Under the pieces are notes generated by a model that ran no database searches, was not told where the DNA came from, and was given only the letters and a program-made list of their open reading frames with translations. DNA of 37,154 nt from Candidatus Nomurabacteria bacterium (lineage in GTDB: Bacteria; Patescibacteriota; Saccharimonadia; Saccharimonadales; Saccharimonadaceae): assembly GCA_031261545.1 (NCBI GenBank), contig JAISJL010000028.1:1-37154 (forward strand), written 5' to 3'. The stretch's first letter is position 1. Each line of letters starts with the position of its first letter. Positions 1 to 8,192 of the stretch are shown here, one piece after another. A program made the translations under genes and the position numbers.

Positions 1-1
1 T

Positions 2-1465
2 TTGGATTGGGTAAACGCTATATCTGTAAAGACGACCAAACAGATTCTCGGCGAGATTATCACTAAATTGTTCAAGTTTGACAATCTGGACGATCCGAAG
101 CTCTATGCGGCGCTGTCCCATCTGACAACTTTGTGGCACAAGGTGGTCGAGAACAAGGGGGCGGAGTTTAGTCTCGGTGATTTTGTGCGGTATATTGACG
201 ATTGCAACAAGGCTGAGTTGCAAATTTTGGACGCCAACCCGTATAAAAACGCTAGCGATAGGGTGCAAGTGATGAGTGCGCACGCAGCCAAGGGGTTGGA
301 ATGGGAACATGTTTTCATTTTGGACGCGTCAAAGCAGGCTTGGAATAACGCTCGCACCAACAACAGCGATTGGCCGTTGCCAGATAACCTGCGCTCGATC
401 AAGAACGCTAATGCGGATGAAAATGGGCGAAAACGGCTATTCTACGTGGCTGTTACACGGGCGAAAACACACTTGTATATCAGCTCATCGGAGCAAGATT
501 TTGATGGTAAACGACGAGAGCGATTGGACTTTTTGGAAGACTGCGTGTCGTGCGAACCGATTTTGATGCCAGAAAAAGCGGAAGATTTGACCAAAAAAGT
601 GCAAAAAGGCCTGGAACTGTCGTGGATGCGGCCAGAGGTAACGGAAAACTTAAAGGATTTATTGCGAGAGAAAATTGCCGATTTTCACCTTAGTGCGTCG
701 GCGCTGAACACGTTTTTGGATATTGAACACGCTGGTCCGACGGAGTTTTTGATGCAAAATATTCTGCATATGCCTTCGGCGCAGTCGGCAGAGGTGATGC
801 TGGGTAATGCGATCCACGCTGCGATTGATTTTTGGCAGAAAAACAAGGTTTCGCCGGATGAATTACGCAAGTTTTTGGCAAAGTATTTGGAGACCAGGAC
901 TGATATTGCACCAGATAAGCTGGTGGAGTTTACAGATTATGGAGCGGGGATTTTGGAAAATTATTTAGCCGCCAAGGCTTTGATGTTCGGTTTGCCATCT
1001 GATAGTGAGGTGTCGCTGGGCTACGGCGGACAGGAGATACGCGTGGGCGAAGCGCGATTGGTGGGCAAGATTGACAGATTGGAATTTGATGAAAACGCCA
1101 AGACGATCACGATTGTTGATTTCAAGACGGGAAAATACCCGACAAGCAAGTCTTCGGCCATTTCGCGACATAAATACACCGAGCAGCTGTATTTTTATAA
1201 GATTTTGTTGGAATTATCCGGCAAATACCGAAATTACCAGATCATTGGTGGCAGGTTGGAATATATCAAGCCAGACGAGGAGACGGGTGGATTGCCGGAG
1301 CCGATTGAGGTGGTGTTTGAGGCTTCTATTGAAAACAGATTGCGACGATTGATTGGAGCGGTGTGGAAGATGATTTCGGAGGTGGAGTTTTGGTCTGCCG
1401 ACGAGATTTCGGCGCGGGGATTGCATAAAATGGCAGAGTTTGAGGAGTTTTTGCTCGAAAAATAA
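2..1465 (+). CDS. UvrD/Rep-like superfamily 1 helicase C-terminal part with C-terminal PD-(D/E)XK (RecB-like) nuclease domain; 5' partial
   Basis: Motifs VMSAHAAKGLEWEHVFIL and RRLFYVAVTRAKTHLYIS (SF1 helicase motifs V/VI); GNAIHAAIDFW...GKIDRLEF...TIVDFKTGK typical of PDDEXK_1. ORF open to the window edge. Confidence 0.88.
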   Translation: MDWVNAISVKTTKQILGEIITKLFKFDNLDDPKLYAALSHLTTLWHKVVENKGAEFSLGDFVRYIDDCNKAELQILDANPYKNASDRVQVMSAHAAKGLEWEHVFILDASKQAWNNARTNNSDWPLPDNLRSIKNANADENGRKRLFYVAVTRAKTHLYISSSEQDFDGKRRERLDFLEDCVSCEPILMPEKAEDLTKKVQKGLELSWMRPEVTENLKDLLREKIADFHLSASALNTFLDIEHAGPTEFLMQNILHMPSAQSAEVMLGNAIHAAIDFWQKNKVSPDELRKFLAKYLETRTDIAPDKLVEFTDYGAGILENYLAAKALMFGLPSDSEVSLGYGGQEIRVGEARLVGKIDRLEFDENAKTITIVDFKTGKYPTSKSSAISRHKYTEQLYFYKILLELSGKYRNYQIIGGRLEYIKPDEETGGLPEPIEVVFEASIENRLRRLIGAVWKMISEVEFWSADEISARGLHKMAEFEEFLLEK

Positions 1466-1496
1466 TACAATAAGCACTCTTCGCAACCATAATTTC

Positions 1497-1635
1497 AACC
1501 TTTTCGGGTCCTGCCAGTGCGTCCGCCCCTAAAATTTTTTCCTGAATTATATCACTCGCTAGATTATTTTGTTGATTGCCTAATTCAGTAAAAACATTTT
1601 TGGGGCAGCCCCGCGCGCTGTCACCCGAAAAGGTT
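1497..1635. repeat. Long imperfect palindrome (~139 bp)
   Basis: AACCTTTTCGGGT (1497-1509) is the exact reverse complement of ACCCGAAAAGGTT (1623-1635); inner arms CAGTGCG/CGCGCTG and CCCCTAAAATTTTTTCCTGAATTA/TAATTCAGTAAAAACATTTTTGGGG also pair. Confidence 0.85.
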
Positions 1636-1661
1636 TTACGGCAGAAAATCGCCAAAAACTC

Positions 1662-1690
1662 TTGACAAATGATGTCTGGTGTGATATAAT
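1662..1690 (+). promoter_or_regulatory. Sigma70-type promoter
   Basis: TTGACA (1662-1667), 17 bp, TATAAT (1685-1690), with TGTG upstream of the -10. Confidence 0.85.
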
Positions 1691-1696
1691 GGAAAG

Positions 1697-2416
1697 GTTG
1701 AGTTGGCAAGAGTATTCCTTTTGGTCGATTTCAACAACAAACAGCAGGGGTGAAAGCCCTTGTTTGTATCTTACGAAGAAAGAAGGTGATGAAGCTTGTC
1801 GATTTTCAACAACGACAGCAATACCGACAAAAACGCCGCTTACAGGCGTGAACAGTCATTTTTTGGCAGTCCGCGTGATGCAAAAACTCAAAACGAGAGT
1901 TCTATGCGTCAAGCCCAGCACGCCAACGACAGTTATGTTGGTAGGCTAACTGACGAACAGAAGAAAAATCTGGAAGTCACGCACGGAACTTGGTAGAGTA
2001 AAGACTATTAAGACCGCGGGGCTAGCCGAAAAATCTCCAGCCCTTCGCAAGGATGCGATGGAAATGAACCTGTATATACAGGTTTTTGGATTACGGAGTA
2101 ATCCATGGCTTTGAGTAGCAAACCAGTTGAAACCACGGAGTTGTTTTGACACCGTCCGGAAGTGCCAAAAAGGCAAAATGGTTTGTGAACCTGCTCCTAT
2201 GGAGTGAGCGGAGCAGGGTGGTAGCCGCCTGGTAGTTGGTGTGTTTGCGGCAAATGGTCGTGGACAAGCGGGCAGAGCCGCGACATTAACTACCTAGGTC
2301 GGTGACAAATTACCACAACTTTCTTAAACAATTTGTAAAAGGTCAGGCAGAGATCGGATAATTCTCTCCATCCCCCTTTACATATACCCCCTAGGCAACA
2401 AGTTTAGGGGTTTCAA
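1697..2416 (+). ncRNA. Candidate long structured RNA of unknown family (boundaries approximate)
   Basis: Consensus promoter upstream; serial perfect stems: ACAAACA/TGTTTGT, ACGCC/GGCGT, GGGCT/AGCCC, TCGCA/TGCGA, ACCTGTATATACAGGT, GGATTAC/GTAATCC, CCTGCTCC/GGAGCAGG, GGTAGTT/AACTACC enclosing GTCGTGG/CCGCGAC; possible pseudoknot GCCGC (2224-2228)/GCGGC (2247-2251); hairpin ACCCC..GGGGT near 2390-2416. Confidence 0.55.
1796..1996 (+). CDS. Putative 66-aa hydrophilic small protein, no recognised family
   Basis: TTG start preceded by AGAAGGTGAT (9/10 match to AGGAGGTGAT); lies downstream of the promoter at 1662-1690. Confidence 0.4.
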   Translation: MSIFNNDSNTDKNAAYRREQSFFGSPRDAKTQNESSMRQAQHANDSYVGRLTDEQKKNLEVTHGTW

Positions 2417-2419
2417 TGT

Positions 2420-2448
2420 TTGCAATTGTATTTTGATTATGTTAAACT
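2420..2448 (+). promoter_or_regulatory. Promoter of ftsE, leaderless arrangement
   Basis: TTGCAA - 17 bp - TAAACT, 6 nt before ATG at 2455. Confidence 0.5.
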
Positions 2449-2454
2449 TAAAGT

Positions 2455-3171
2455 ATGATAGTTTTCGAGAATGTAACGAAGCATTACTCAAAGGGCAAAA
2501 CAGGATTACCTGCTCTGAAAAACATCAACCTGAACGTTGGTGCGAATGAGTTTGTGATTTTGGTGGGGTCTTCTGGCGCAGGGAAATCAACATTGCTCAA
2601 AATGATTACGCGCGAGGAAAAGCCAGATAAGGGAAAGATTATTGTAGGCGGGATAAACTACGACGACCTCAAATCGCGACATATTCCGTTTTTGCGGCGA
2701 AAATTGGGCGTGGTTTTTCAGGATTTTAAGCTGTTACCAAAGCGGACTGTGTTCGAGAATATTGCTTTTGCCATGGAGATTGCGGGGATGACGAATTCGG
2801 AGATCAAGGCGGCAGTGCCAAAGGCGATTGAGTTGGTGGGGTTGGTGGGCAAGGAAAACAGCTTCCCGAGCCAGCTGAGCGGAGGTGAACGGCAGAGAGT
2901 TTCGATTGCGCGAGCGGTGGTGCGGCAGCCAAAGATTTTGATTGCGGATGAGCCGACGGGCAATCTTGATGAACAACATAAATGGGAAATTGTGCGCCTT
3001 TTGGAAAAGATTAACGCTTGCGGGACGAATGTGCTGCTGATTACGCACGACATGGAGATTGTGAAGAAATTGAAACGGCGAGTGGTAATTATTAACGGAG
3101 GTCAGATTGTGTATGACAAGAAAACGGCTTCGGTGACTATGCCTCCGCAGAAACCAGTGGGGCGAAAATGA
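2455..3171 (+). CDS. ftsE: Cell-division ABC transporter ATP-binding protein FtsE
   Basis: Walker A VGSSGAGKST, signature LSGGERQR, Walker B ILIADEPTGNLD; followed by ftsX. Confidence 0.95.
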   Translation: MIVFENVTKHYSKGKTGLPALKNINLNVGANEFVILVGSSGAGKSTLLKMITREEKPDKGKIIVGGINYDDLKSRHIPFLRRKLGVVFQDFKLLPKRTVFENIAFAMEIAGMTNSEIKAAVPKAIELVGLVGKENSFPSQLSGGERQRVSIARAVVRQPKILIADEPTGNLDEQHKWEIVRLLEKINACGTNVLLITHDMEIVKKLKRRVVIINGGQIVYDKKTASVTMPPQKPVGRK

Positions 3172-4391
3172 ACCGACCACAACAGCAACCATCTGGACAT
3201 AATCCGGCAGAGTTTGCGCGAAAAAGCATCAGCGAGATCGCCGACATGATTCATCGTGGCGATAAGCCACAGCCTTTGACATCCGACGGGGAACTGTTTA
3301 TTGGTGACATGCCGGAGAAAAATCCAATTTTGATGGAGCGAGTTTTGAGCACAGAGGTAAAGCGTGGACATAAGGTCAACAACCCGATCAAGACGGCACA
3401 GGATCTGCACATCAAGGCAAAGCAACTGTCAAAACGGACATTGAAGGCTCTGACCAAGCATCAACCACGCAAGATCATTACAGCGGCGCGGATCCATAAA
3501 TATGGGTTGATTAACTTTACGCGCAATGCCTGGCTGTCGGTGGCGTCGATTGCGATTATGATTATTACGCTGCTGATTATGTCGGTGACAGTGCTGGCGA
3601 CGCAGATTGCTAATGATACTTTGGAAACGATTAAGTCGCAAGTGGATATGTCGATTTATTTGAAGCAGGACATTTCCAATCAGGATATTAACGAGATTTT
3701 GGCTGACTTGAAGAAATTGCCATCGGTCAAGAGCTTCAAGTATACTTCGCCAACCGAGGCGCGCGAGAATTACATCCGTGAAAACCTCAACAATTCTGAT
3801 GCAATGTTGGCGATAAACGAAGCCGACAATATGTTCCCAGGGATTATAAATATTCAAGTGGTGGATATTAACAACACTTTGGAGCTGGAAAACTTTGTGC
3901 GGAATAATTACACGGCAGCGAGTAATTTGGATACGGCGCGATTGCCGAGCTTCGCTTCGGATCGGCGATCGGCGATTGACAAGATTGCCAGCACCGCCAA
4001 CATGATTAAGGGCGCAGGGTTGGTGGCGGGGATTGTGTTTATGGTTATTGCGGTTTTGATGATTTTTAATACAATTCGGATGGCGATTTTTAGCCGACAG
4101 GATGAGATTTATATGATGGGCCTGATTGGGGCGTCAAAAGCGTTCATCCGTGGGCCGTTTATCATTGAGGCGGCGATTGCGGGGCTGATTGCAGCGATTA
4201 TATCTGGGTTTATCTTATTATTTGCTTTACCAAAGGCTTTGCCAGCTATGATCCAATATGACATTACGGCGCAACCGATTTTTGATTGGCTGGGAGCGCA
4301 TTTGGCATTGTCGCTCGGGGGGTTGTATTTGGCGGGGATTGTGCTTGGGGCGTTATCATCTTGGATGGCGACAAGGAAATACTTGAAATAA
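3168..4391 (+). CDS. ftsX: Cell-division permease-like protein FtsX with long N-terminal extension
   Basis: FtsX-like TM segments and ectodomain; overlaps ftsE end by 4 bp. Confidence 0.92.
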   Translation: MNRPQQQPSGHNPAEFARKSISEIADMIHRGDKPQPLTSDGELFIGDMPEKNPILMERVLSTEVKRGHKVNNPIKTAQDLHIKAKQLSKRTLKALTKHQPRKIITAARIHKYGLINFTRNAWLSVASIAIMIITLLIMSVTVLATQIANDTLETIKSQVDMSIYLKQDISNQDINEILADLKKLPSVKSFKYTSPTEARENYIRENLNNSDAMLAINEADNMFPGIINIQVVDINNTLELENFVRNNYTAASNLDTARLPSFASDRRSAIDKIASTANMIKGAGLVAGIVFMVIAVLMIFNTIRMAIFSRQDEIYMMGLIGASKAFIRGPFIIEAAIAGLIAAIISGFILLFALPKALPAMIQYDITAQPIFDWLGAHLALSLGGLYLAGIVLGALSSWMATRKYLK

Positions 4392-4463
4392 AATTGTTTC
4401 CTACTAGCGCCAACCCCAATACACTTTTTCTTCACTCGTTACAGTCGATGCTTCGCATCGCGT

Positions 4464-4500
4464 ATAATCCGCCGTTACTCGCTTCGCTCGCGGGGATTAT
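4464..4500. repeat. Short palindromic repeat, family 2 copy A
   Basis: ATAATCCGCCGTTACTCGCTTCGCTCGCGGGGATTAT; similar to copies at 19313 and 32253. Confidence 0.75.
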
Positions 4501-4521
4501 CCGCCTCACTCGTGACTAAAA

Positions 4522-4573
4522 TCTAGCTTTCGGACTTCGTCCGCCACCTAATAGGTGGACGCTAGATTTTAAT
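4522..4573. repeat. Nested inverted repeat
   Basis: AAAATCTAGC...GCTAGATTTT enclosing CGGAC/GTCCG and ACCTAATAGGT. Confidence 0.7.
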
Positions 4574-4628
4574 CCTCGCTTGGCATAACTCGCTACGGAA
4601 AAAGGTATTGCGGGTTGGCTCGAAAGTC

Positions 4629-4657
4629 TTGACATTTTTATTTCATTGCTATATACT
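4629..4657 (+). promoter_or_regulatory. Promoter of S41 peptidase gene
   Basis: TTGACA - 17 bp - TATACT; ATG at 4667. Confidence 0.7.
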
Positions 4658-4666
4658 AAGAGAGTT

Positions 4667-5899
4667 ATGGAGGATAATAGAAGTGAGATTATAGTGCGAG
4701 CGAGCGGCAAACAGCCGAAGGCTCTGCGGGCGAGTAATAGGGCGTTCACGATTGCGACGGTGGTGGTGACGCTGCTAGTTGGGATTGTGATTGGGAGTAA
4801 TTTGGGGTCGATTTATAAGAAAATTGCACCAAATTCGTCGGTTTCGGATATAGACTTGTCGAGCGTACAGGATTTATATAGGGAGATTAAGAGTAATTAC
4901 AACGGCGAAGTTGACGATGCCGCCTTGGCGGATGGCGCAAAAAAGGGTTTAGTGACTGCGTTGGGTGATCCGTATTCGGGATATTTGACGACGAGTGAAC
5001 AAAGCGGCTTGGTGGACAATATCAACGGCGATTTTTCGGGGATTGGGGCGGAACTTGGCTTACGAAACGGCGTAGTGGAAGTTTTGCGATTGTTGCAGAA
5101 CAGTCCAGCGCAAAAATCGGGGCTACAGGTAGGCGATGTTGTTTATACTGTTGGCGGTGAGGATGTGTCGAGTTTGGGTGTTTCGGAGGTGGCCAGCAAG
5201 ATCCGAGGTGAAGTCGGCACACCGTGCAATTTGGTGGTGTTGCGAGGCGGCGAACTGAAAACCTTTGCGATTACGCGGGCGAAAATAACAGATACAAGCG
5301 TTTGGACAGAGGTCAAAAAGCAGGATGGCAAAAACATCTTGGTGCTGCACATTGTTTCGTTCTCGGAGGATGCCGGAGACAAGGCGTATTCGTTAGTCCG
5401 GCAAGAGATGAGTAAAGCCAAGATCGACGGAGTAGTGCTGGATTTGCGTGGCGATGGTGGCGGATATGTGCAAGCGGCGCAGAGTTTGTTGAGTTTGTGG
5501 CTGGGCAACAAGATTATTATGACGGAGAAGCATTTGGGCGGTGAGAGTTCGCTCAGATCATTCGCGGGCAAGGATATTTTAGCGGATACGCCGACGGTAG
5601 TTTTGATTAACGGTAGTTCGGCATCGGCGAGTGAGATTACGGCGGGGGCTTTGCGCGATTACGACAAGGCAATCTTGGTCGGCGAACAGAGTTACGGCAA
5701 GGGCTGTATGCAACAGATGCTGGGGTTGGCGGACGGCAATTACTTGAAAATCACAATTGCGGATTGGTACACTCCAAACGGCAACAATGTGAACGAAGTT
5801 GGCTTAACGCCAGATGAGGTTGTTGGATTGACGGTTGAAGACTTAAACAACAACCGCGATCCGCAACTTAGCGCAGCACTTAATAAATTAACTAAATAA
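4667..5899 (+). CDS. S41 family C-terminal processing peptidase (PDZ + TSP protease)
   Basis: N-terminal TM segment, PDZ (SGLQVGDVVYTVGGEDV), catalytic region VVLINGSSASASEITAGALRD and GEQSYGKG. Confidence 0.92.
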   Translation: MEDNRSEIIVRASGKQPKALRASNRAFTIATVVVTLLVGIVIGSNLGSIYKKIAPNSSVSDIDLSSVQDLYREIKSNYNGEVDDAALADGAKKGLVTALGDPYSGYLTTSEQSGLVDNINGDFSGIGAELGLRNGVVEVLRLLQNSPAQKSGLQVGDVVYTVGGEDVSSLGVSEVASKIRGEVGTPCNLVVLRGGELKTFAITRAKITDTSVWTEVKKQDGKNILVLHIVSFSEDAGDKAYSLVRQEMSKAKIDGVVLDLRGDGGGYVQAAQSLLSLWLGNKIIMTEKHLGGESSLRSFAGKDILADTPTVVLINGSSASASEITAGALRDYDKAILVGEQSYGKGCMQQMLGLADGNYLKITIADWYTPNGNNVNEVGLTPDEVVGLTVEDLNNNRDPQLSAALNKLTK

Positions 5900-5928
5900 C
5901 CTGACTGTTGTCGGGGCGAAGGAGGAAT

Positions 5929-6321
5929 ATGGAAGTAGGCGAAGCACCAAAGAAAAAGATTTTGATCGTTGAGGATGATGCAGGTTTGGCGCAGGTTTAT
6001 CGCGACCGACTGGAGATCGAGGGATTTGAGACGGTCGAGGCACACAACGGCGAGGATGCCTTGGTGATGGCGACCAAGGAGCGACCGGATTTGATCCTGC
6101 TCGACGTGATGATGCCGAAGATTAACGGGTTTGATGTCTTGGACATCTTGAAAAACACGCCGGAAACGATGAACATTCATGTGCTGATGCTTTCGGCCTT
6201 GGCGGACGAAGACAATATCATTAAATCGGAACGGATGGGCGCAGATGATTACATGATCAAGTCGCAGGTGGTGATTGACGACATGGTGAACAAAATCCGC
6301 GAGGTTTTGGAGACCTTCTAA
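5929..6321 (+). CDS. Stand-alone response-regulator receiver domain protein
   Basis: ILIVEDD, LILLDVMMP, MLSA, and conserved Lys in DYMIKSQ; no output domain. Confidence 0.9.
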   Translation: MEVGEAPKKKILIVEDDAGLAQVYRDRLEIEGFETVEAHNGEDALVMATKERPDLILLDVMMPKINGFDVLDILKNTPETMNIHVLMLSALADEDNIIKSERMGADDYMIKSQVVIDDMVNKIREVLETF

Positions 6322-7023
6322 ATGCGGGTGCTGCTAAAATTATCTGGCGAGCAACTGGGCGGAGAAGCCGGAAAAGGCTTCGACGCCGAGACAGCTCGCT
6401 GGATTGCTGGGGAAGTTTCGGAGTTGCAAAAGGCTAGCAATGAAGTAGCGGTGATGATTGGTGGCGGTAACTTTGTGCGCGGGGCGTTTTTCGAGAATAG
6501 TGGCATTGATCAAGTCGTGGCGGACACGGCTGGAATGTTGGCAACTTTGATAAATGCAACATTGTTGGGTGAAGTTTTCCGCAACGGCGGGCTAGATACG
6601 TCAGTTTTGACAAACATACATTGCGGGCAAGCTGCCGACGACTTCACCAAGCGCCGCGCCACGCACCATTTGGACAAAAATCGCGTGGTAGTTCTGGCCG
6701 GCGGTACTGGACGACCGTTCGTGACGACAGACACGGCAGCAGTTTTGTTGGCTTTGGAATTGGACTGCGACATCGTGGTCAAGGCGACCAAAGTGGCAGG
6801 AGTATACACCAAAGATCCAGCAAAGTTTGCCGACGCATCACTACTCTCGCATTTATCTTACGCCGAAGCGGTCGCAAACAAGGACATCGCCGTAATGGAC
6901 AAAACCGCTCTGGCGACTGCTGAAGACCACAATATTCCAATCTTGGTTTGCGAACTATCACGCGAGAAGCCGAATGAAATTATTCGAGCGTTGAAGGGTG
7001 AGACGGGGACGAGGATTGGGTGA
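6322..7023 (+). CDS. pyrH: Uridylate kinase (UMP kinase)
   Basis: Amino acid kinase fold: VLLKLSGEQLGG, VMIGGGNFVRG, VLAGGTGRPFVTTDTAAVLLALEL. Confidence 0.9.
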   Translation: MRVLLKLSGEQLGGEAGKGFDAETARWIAGEVSELQKASNEVAVMIGGGNFVRGAFFENSGIDQVVADTAGMLATLINATLLGEVFRNGGLDTSVLTNIHCGQAADDFTKRRATHHLDKNRVVVLAGGTGRPFVTTDTAAVLLALELDCDIVVKATKVAGVYTKDPAKFADASLLSHLSYAEAVANKDIAVMDKTALATAEDHNIPILVCELSREKPNEIIRALKGETGTRIG

Positions 7024-7089
7024 TTTGATATTATTGCGATGTTGTTGAGCTACGCTAGTTTGGTTTGATTACGATCAAATTTTATCCGA

Positions 7090-7175
7090 AACAAAAGAAA
7101 AACTGCTAGATAAATAGCAGTTTTTCAAGTGTTTTCCTGCGTAACGAGTGGTAATTCCTAGAGTTATCGCTCATT
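7090..7175 (-). ncRNA. Candidate small RNA (promoter to terminator, no ORF)
   Basis: Minus-strand promoter at 7182-7210; strong terminator hairpin 7097-7126; internal stem GCGaTAAC/GTTACGC. Confidence 0.55.
7097..7126. terminator. Intrinsic terminator hairpin, likely bidirectional
   Basis: GAAAAACTGCTA-gataaa-TAGCAGTTTTTC perfect 12-bp stem with T tracts on both strands. Confidence 0.9.
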
Positions 7176-7181
7176 AACATT

Positions 7182-7210
7182 ATTATATACTATTTAAAAT
7201 AAGAAGTCAA
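7182..7210 (-). promoter_or_regulatory. Minus-strand promoter
   Basis: TTGACT (7210-7205), 17 bp, TATAAT (7187-7182) on minus strand. Confidence 0.75.
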
Positions 7211-7246
7211 GTGGCATAATGCCGAGTGCAAAAATTTTTGAGTGTT

Positions 7247-7288
7247 CCATAAAAATATCCGTATATACGGTTTGATTGCGACCGTATA
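7247..7288 (-). ncRNA. Candidate tiny RNA with two mutually exclusive hairpins
   Basis: Minus-strand promoter 7294-7322; ATACGGT/ACCGTAT versus CCGTATATACGG followed by ATATTTTT. Confidence 0.4.
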
Positions 7289-7293
7289 CTTCT

Positions 7294-7322
7294 ATTATAG
7301 CACACATTGCTTAAAAAGTCAA
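7294..7322 (-). promoter_or_regulatory. Minus-strand promoter
   Basis: TTGACT (7322-7317), 17 bp with TGTGC before the -10, TATAAT (7299-7294). Confidence 0.8.
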
Positions 7323-7363
7323 TACCTTTCGCACAAAAAGTCGCATTTACAGATGGTGAACAT

Positions 7364-7392
7364 TTGACATTTAGTGCAAAGCATTATATAAT
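7364..7392 (+). promoter_or_regulatory. Promoter of tsaE, leaderless arrangement
   Basis: TTGACA - 17 bp - TATAAT, 6 nt before ATG at 7399. Confidence 0.85.
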
Positions 7393-7398
7393 GGGGGT

Positions 7399-7827
7399 AT
7401 GGACTATACTTTTTATGCAAAAACAACAGATGAAACACGCGAAATTGGGCGAAAGATTGCGGAGATTGCGCAAAATGACGGGGTTTTGTTGCTCGGCGGA
7501 GATTTGGGAGCGGGGAAAACGACGCTGAGTGGCGGGATTGGTGAGTTTTTGGGTATTTCGGATGAGATTACTAGCCCGAGTTTTGTGGTGAATAAGAAAT
7601 ACGCAGACGAAAATGGAGACACTGTGTTGTCGCATTATGATTTTTATCGGCTGGGTGACGACGTGGGAATTATGGGTGATGAGCTGCGCGAAGATATTTT
7701 TAATGAACTTTTTGTGGTCATTGAGTGGGGTGGGTCGGTGTTGAACTTTTTGCCGCGACCGTATTGGCGAGCGAAAATCTCCATGGAGAAAGATGCGCGA
7801 AAAATAACCTTGGAGAAAATCGCGTGA
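7399..7827 (+). CDS. tsaE: tRNA threonylcarbamoyladenosine biosynthesis ATPase TsaE
   Basis: Walker A LLGGDLGAGKTTL, SPSFVVNKKY, HYDFYRLGD, VIEWG. Confidence 0.92.
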   Translation: MDYTFYAKTTDETREIGRKIAEIAQNDGVLLLGGDLGAGKTTLSGGIGEFLGISDEITSPSFVVNKKYADENGDTVLSHYDFYRLGDDVGIMGDELREDIFNELFVVIEWGGSVLNFLPRPYWRAKISMEKDARKITLEKIA

Positions 7828-8186
7828 GCATTTTGGGGCTAAAAACCGATAGTGCGATTTGTGAGATTTGGTTGGATGATGAGATTTTTCGCTGGGAGGC
7901 AGGGCGCGAATTGGCACAAAAGTTGCTCGGAAAAATTATAGAGGTAACGCCACTTTCAGAGATTTCTGGCGTGGTGGTTTTTCGTGGTGGCGGGAGTTTT
8001 ACGGGACTACGCATTGGTATCACAGTTGCAAATTCGTTGGCGGATGCGCTCGGCGTGCCGATTGTGGGCGAAACTGGCGAAGATTGGCGAGAGAAAGCAA
8101 CGGAAAAATTAGCAAGAAAAGTTGATGAAAAAGTGGTTTTGCCGTTTTATGACCGCGAAGCCAATATTACAAAACCAAAGAAATAA
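7824..8186 (+). CDS. tsaB: TsaB-like tRNA threonylcarbamoyladenosine biosynthesis protein, short
   Basis: Starts VSILGLKTDSAICEI; GGGSFTGLRIGITVANSLADAL motif; overlaps tsaE by 4 bp (start revised from ORF track). Confidence 0.8.
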   Translation: MSILGLKTDSAICEIWLDDEIFRWEAGRELAQKLLGKIIEVTPLSEISGVVVFRGGGSFTGLRIGITVANSLADALGVPIVGETGEDWREKATEKLARKVDEKVVLPFYDREANITKPKK

Positions 8187-8192
8187 TAAAAA

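Noticed and set aside
1697-2416. tmRNA, RNase P RNA or group I intron identity for the structured region
   Set aside because: ANDSYVG in the ORF loosely recalls a tmRNA tag start and AAAGACTATTAAGACC loosely recalls a group I R segment, but there is no tRNA-like domain with TTCGA/CCA end, no GAGGAAAGTCC-type RNase P core, and no matching group I S segment.
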